This document shows positions 6,146-8,554 of a stretch of DNA of 8,554 bases, one piece after another. Position 1 is the first letter of the stretch. Every line of letters begins with the position of its first letter. The stretch is from Oscillospiraceae bacterium (GTDB taxonomy: Bacteria; Bacillota; Clostridia; Oscillospirales; Oscillospiraceae): assembly GCA_029067025.1 (NCBI GenBank), contig JAIEFH010000318.1, positions 1-8,554 on the forward strand. Reading direction: 5' to 3'. The notes below the pieces were generated by a model, which made no database searches, was not told where the DNA came from, and saw only the letters and a program-made list of their open reading frames with translations. Both the position numbers and the translations under genes were made by a program.

Positions 6146-7912
6146 TTACTTTTGTTCAGATGAGGCGGAGCGGAGATACTTTTTCTGATAAAAAGCCAGC
6201 CAGCGGCGGAACTCCGGCTGATCGCCCTGCCGCACGCCCCGGGCGTAGTTGTGGAACTGAAGGTCGGCGTAGCGCAGCTCCAGTACCGCCAGGGCCACGT
6301 TGGAGCAGTGGGCGGCCACGCGCTCGAAGTTGTTCATCAGGTCGTTGATGATAAAGCCCATCTCCAGCGTGCACACGCCGTTTTGCAGCCGCCGGATGTG
6401 GCGCAGCTTCATGCCCTCCAGCATGGTGCTGATGACCTCCTCCAACGGCTCCACCTGCAGGGCCACTTCGATGTCCTCCCGGACCAGGGCCTGCTGGGCC
6501 AGGTCAGCGATCTCCTGCACCGCGCCGGCGGAATGATTCATGTCCTCCAGCCCGTCGGGGGAGAAGGAGACGCTCTTGCCGTCCATCTCCTTGGCCAGAT
6601 CCGCCAGGTTCACCGCGTGGTCGGAGATCCGCTCCAGGTCGGTGAGGCAGTGGAGATAGTGGGAGCTGACCAGCGTCTCCCGTTCGTTGAGCCCCCGGCT
6701 GTTCAGGTGGAACAGATAGTTGCCCAGCTTGTCCTCATAGCGGTCCACCACGTTTTCCCGGCTCAGTATTTTCTCATATTTTTCCCCGCTGAAGGTGGTG
6801 AACAGTTCAATGGAGCGGTTCAGGTTTTTCATGGCCGCCGCGGCCATCAGCACCACGGTGCGGCCGCTCTGCTCCAGCGCCAGGGGCGGATAGTCCAGGA
6901 AACGCTCGTCCAGCAGGTTCTCCTCGAACTCCTCGTCCTCCTCGCCGCCCTTCTCCTTGACGGTAAGTACAGCCAGCCGCACCAGCAGCGCGGTGAAGGG
7001 AAGCTGCACCAGGGTGGCGGCTACCTTGAACACGGTATTGAACACGGCGATGCCAAGCGTGGACGCGGGCTGGGCCATAAACTCAAAGTCCATAAACATG
7101 TGGGCCAGGTAGAACGGCACCATAAACAGCGCCGAGCCCACGATGTTGAAGTAGAGATAAATGATGGCGGTGCGCTTGCCGTTGGGGTTGGCCCCGATGG
7201 CGGACAGCAGCACGGGCACACACGCGCCGATGCACATACCCAGCACCATGGGGATGGCCACCTCGTAACTGATGGCTCCCGTGATGGACAGCGCCTGCAA
7301 AATACCGATGGACGCGGAGGACGACTGGATGAGCGCCGTCACCAAAAGGCCGATGACCAGGGACACCGCCGGATTGGAGGCGGCGGAGATAAAGTGCAGG
7401 AACGCCTCGTTCTCCTTCAGCGGATCCATGGCGGAGCTCATGGCCTGCATCCCACTCATGAGTACGGAGAAGGCCAGCAGGATCAGCCCCACGTTCTTCT
7501 GCGTCTGCTTGCGGCAGAAGAAATACAGGATGATGCCGACAAAGGCGATGAACGCGAACACTGTGGCGGAGGTAAAGCCCCCTTCGCCCTCAACGCCGGC
7601 CAGGGTCAGCACCCAGCCGGTGGCGGTGGTGCCGATGTTCGCGCCCATAATGATGCCGACAGCGTTGCTGAGCTGCATGATACCCGAGTTGACGAAGCCG
7701 ACCACCATGACAGTGGTGGCGGAGGAGGACTGGATGACCGCCGTCACCAGCGCACCCAGCAGCACTCCTTTGACGGGGTTTGAGGTCAGTTTGCCCAAAA
7801 TGGTTTCCAGCTTGCTGCCTGCCACCCGCTTCAAGCCGTCCCCCAAAAGGGTCATGCCGAACAGGAAAAAGGCCAGCCCGCCCAGCAGCGATACAACGTC
7901 CGCAATACCCAT
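6146..7912 (-). CDS. Na+/phosphate cotransporter with C-terminal PhoU domain
   Basis: A 588-aa inner-membrane protein of the Na/Pi-cotransporter II family (NptA/YjbB type), which moves inorganic phosphate with sodium. The N-terminal half (1-318) is hydrophobic, with about eight or more helices and the internal duplication that marks the family: QSSSATT (61-67) and QSSSASI (196-202), each starting a reentrant substrate-binding hairpin; GANIGTTATG (90-99) is also typical. An acidic linker (323-332) leads to a helical PhoU domain (about 345-585), with metal-motif segments LTDLERISDHAVNLAD (423-438) and INDLMNNFERVAAHCSNVA (522-540). PhoU suggests control by phosphate status. Direction (import or export) cannot be told. 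The start at 7912 is chosen because AGGAAGGA (7928-7921) lies 8 nt upstream; an ATG at 7948 would add 12 residues of GC-rich leader. It is transcribed alone from an upstream promoter, and a terminator follows. Confidence 0.96.
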   Translation of the reverse strand: MGIADVVSLLGGLAFFLFGMTLLGDGLKRVAGSKLETILGKLTSNPVKGVLLGALVTAVIQSSSATTVMVVGFVNSGIMQLSNAVGIIMGANIGTTATGWVLTLAGVEGEGGFTSATVFAFIAFVGIILYFFCRKQTQKNVGLILLAFSVLMSGMQAMSSAMDPLKENEAFLHFISAASNPAVSLVIGLLVTALIQSSSASIGILQALSITGAISYEVAIPMVLGMCIGACVPVLLSAIGANPNGKRTAIIYLYFNIVGSALFMVPFYLAHMFMDFEFMAQPASTLGIAVFNTVFKVAATLVQLPFTALLVRLAVLTVKEKGGEEDEEFEENLLDERFLDYPPLALEQSGRTVVLMAAAAMKNLNRSIELFTTFSGEKYEKILSRENVVDRYEDKLGNYLFHLNSRGLNERETLVSSHYLHCLTDLERISDHAVNLADLAKEMDGKSVSFSPDGLEDMNHSAGAVQEIADLAQQALVREDIEVALQVEPLEEVISTMLEGMKLRHIRRLQNGVCTLEMGFIINDLMNNFERVAAHCSNVALAVLELRYADLQFHNYARGVRQGDQPEFRRWLAFYQKKYLRSASSEQK

Positions 7913-7920
7913 GCACTCAT

Positions 7921-7943
7921 TCCTTCCTGCGGGCCTGGCCCGC
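7921..7943 (-). promoter_or_regulatory. Leader hairpin abutting the ribosome-binding site of the phosphate transporter gene
   Basis: The minus-strand leader has a GC-only inverted repeat, GCGGGCC-A-GGCCCGC (7943-7929), that forms a 6-bp stem with a 3-nt loop. The next base begins the AGGAAGGA ribosome site (7928-7921), 8 nt before the ATG. No T-run follows, so it is not a terminator. It could tune ribosome access or protect the mRNA 5' end. Confidence 0.5.
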
Positions 7944-7956
7944 CCCATCGCAGACT

Positions 7957-7974
7957 CTTAGTATACATACTTAG
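7957..7974. promoter_or_regulatory. Imperfect palindrome at the predicted transcription start (possible operator)
   Basis: CTTAGTATACATACTTAG is an imperfect dyad (14 of 18 positions symmetric) that begins 2 bp downstream of the -10 box and covers the predicted start near 7970. This is a common place for a repressor site. No known consensus was recognised, and AT-rich DNA gives such dyads by chance. Confidence 0.3.
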
Positions 7975-7976
7975 AC

Positions 7977-7987
7977 ATTGTACCATA
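7977..7987 (-). promoter_or_regulatory. Extended -10 promoter of the phosphate transporter gene
   Basis: The minus strand reads TATGGTACAAT (7987-7977): -10 hexamer TACAAT with the Gram-positive TRTGn extension. At 17-nt spacing the -35 region is GAGAAA, a poor match, which is normal for extended -10 promoters. The start codon is about 58 nt downstream of the predicted start. Confidence 0.65.
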
Positions 7988-8007
7988 CCTTTATGGGGAT
8001 TTCTCGC

Positions 8008-8027
8008 CTTTTTTCATCTTTTTTCAT
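8008..8027. repeat. Two phased A6/T6 tracts (10-bp direct repeat)
   Basis: CTTTTTTCAT occurs twice in tandem (8008-8017, 8018-8027), followed by a further TTTT. On the transporter's strand these are A-tracts one helical turn apart, at about -39 to -57. They could act as an UP element or bend the DNA, helping a promoter with a weak -35. Confidence 0.5.
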
Positions 8028-8131
8028 TTTCTCCATAGTTGTCGAAATTTTCCCCCGCGCAAATCGAATTTTGGATAAAACAGAGAACGAAGCGCAAGAT
8101 AACCGCGCGTCACAAATCAATGCGGCATAAC

Positions 8132-8165
8132 AAAAAAGGAGACAGGCAAAAGCCTGTCTCCTTTT
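8132..8165. terminator. Strong hairpin terminator after the Gly/Pro-rich gene
   Basis: GGAGACAGGC (8138-8147), loop AAAA, GCCTGTCTCC (8152-8161): a perfect 10-bp stem flanked by six A on the left and four T on the right, so it can work both ways. On the minus strand it ends in TTTTTT and lies 15 nt after the TAG of the gene at 8181, which supports that reading frame. Confidence 0.92.
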
Positions 8166-8180
8166 GAGCGTTGATCGTTC

Positions 8181-8554
8181 CTATCGCCTTCCGCCGCCGC
8201 GTCCTCCGCCAAAGGAGCCGCCGCCGGGACGTCCACCGCCGGAGGGGCGTCCGCCCCCACCGAAGGAGCGCCCGCCGCCAAAAGAGCCGCCTGGACGGGA
8301 GCCCGCCGAGGGACGGCCGCCGGAAAATTTGCTGGGCCCGCTGCCGCCGAAGGAACCGCCGGGACGGGGCGCGCTGGGCCGTCCGCCGCCGAAGGAGCCG
8401 CCGGGACGGGGCGCGCTGGGCCGGGGGCCGGGGTTAGGCCGCGCACCCATGCCAAAGCCAGCACTTGCGCCTGGGCCGGGGCCGGGACGAGGACCAGGAC
8501 CGTGGCCGGGGCCAGGACCGTGGCCAGGACCGGGACCGTGGCCGGGACCGGGGC
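8181..8554 (-). CDS. Gly/Pro/Arg/His-rich repeat protein, C-terminal part (cut by window edge)
   Basis: The last 123 codons of a gene whose start lies beyond the window; the frame stays open to the edge, so the ATG at 8450 is internal. In order: three copies of a 6-residue unit PGPGHG, then PGPRPG PGPG, a short ASAGFGMGA, two copies of the 14-residue unit RPSAPRPGGSFGGG/S, and a Gly/Arg/Ser/Phe tail ending GGGRGGGRR. It is low-complexity, strongly basic, almost without acidic residues and without Cys. This could be a disordered RNA-binding (RGG-like) tail, as on some RNA helicases, or the tail of a cell-surface or TPM-domain-like protein; nothing here decides it. The frame is favoured because its stop is followed directly by a strong terminator, whereas the competing frame reads through that hairpin. 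Function unknown. Confidence 0.8.
   Translation of the reverse strand, partial: PGPGHGPGPGHGPGPGHGPGPRPGPGPGASAGFGMGARPNPGPRPSAPRPGGSFGGGRPSAPRPGGSFGGSGPSKFSGGRPSAGSRPGGSFGGGRSFGGGGRPSGGGRPGGGSFGGGRGGGRR
8343..8423. repeat. Tandem 42-bp coding repeat (two copies)
   Basis: Copy one 8343-8381 and copy two 8385-8423 share a 39-bp core at a 42-bp offset, with one synonymous difference (GAACC versus GAGCC). They encode the 14-residue unit RPSAPRPGGSFGG. Near identity at DNA level suggests a recent duplication, with copy number likely to vary between strains. Confidence 0.85.
8499..8552 (-). repeat. Three 18-bp coding repeats (Pro-Gly-Pro-Gly-His-Gly)
   Basis: Units at 8552-8535, 8534-8517 and 8516-8499 encode PGPGHG each time, differing only at third codon positions. 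The next unit (8498-8481) has decayed to PGPRPG. The array may continue past the window edge. Confidence 0.8.

Noticed and set aside
6251..7783. A 510-codon open frame on the plus strand
   Set aside because: Antisense to the Na/phosphate transporter; its composition (His/Gln/Gly/Val-rich) is the usual mirror of a membrane-protein frame.
7913..7948. An upstream ATG (7948) for the phosphate transporter
   Set aside because: It would place the AGGAAGGA site and the leader hairpin inside the gene; the added residues are not hydrophobic or family-like. The start at 7912 has ideal spacing.
8028..8131. The rest of the intergenic stretch between the transporter promoter and the terminator
   Set aside because: I searched both strands for promoters, small genes, riboswitch-like conserved stems or repeats and saw nothing convincing.
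8117..8464. An alternative minus-strand frame (Ala/Pro-rich, 115 codons) over the repeat region
   Set aside because: It reads through the strong terminator at 8132-8165. The chosen frame stops 15 nt before the terminator and stays open to the window edge.
8343..8552. A CRISPR-like array suggested by the regular repeats
   Set aside because: The repeats are tandem, without unique spacers, keep a codon-sized period and encode a simple peptide.

Overview
The window looks like ordinary chromosomal DNA from a GC-rich Bacillota, most likely an Oscillospiraceae-type gut Clostridium relative (Flavonifractor/Oscillibacter-like). This is an inference from the high GC, strong AGGAGG-type ribosome sites, sigma-A-like promoters, the typical Clostridia protein types, and the absence of transposases, phage genes or CRISPR. 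No RNA gene was found. I see no clearly new multi-gene system; the most unusual items are moderate in interest.

Layout. (1) Positions 1-2587, minus strand: a three-gene operon of ABC-transporter ATPase (1961-2587), a zinc-ribbon/one-TM/large-ectodomain protein (157-1926) and the beginning of a membrane permease that runs off the left edge (1-149). (2) 2698-3480, minus: a GNAT-family acetyltransferase with its own promoter and a probable terminator. (3) 3600-6107, plus: a tightly packed operon of mutY (adenine DNA glycosylase), tdk (type II thymidine kinase) and a PflX-like radical SAM protein, with 1-nt spacing and then a 4-nt overlap. Its promoter is back-to-back with that of the GNAT gene, the two -35 boxes being only 3 bp apart. 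(4) 6146-7912, minus: a Na+/phosphate cotransporter with a C-terminal PhoU domain, convergent with the radical SAM gene across a strong hairpin terminator. It has a leader with an extended -10 promoter, phased A-tracts upstream and a hairpin touching the ribosome site. (5) 8181-8554, minus: the C-terminal part of a Gly/Pro/Arg/His repeat protein of unknown function, followed by a strong hairpin terminator.

How they fit together. The ABC operon probably moves an unknown substrate, with the zinc-ribbon protein as a possible accessory subunit. MutY (8-oxoG:A repair) and Tdk (dTMP salvage) both concern DNA precursors and DNA integrity; the radical SAM protein has no visible glycyl-radical partner here. 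The phosphate carrier is transcribed alone.
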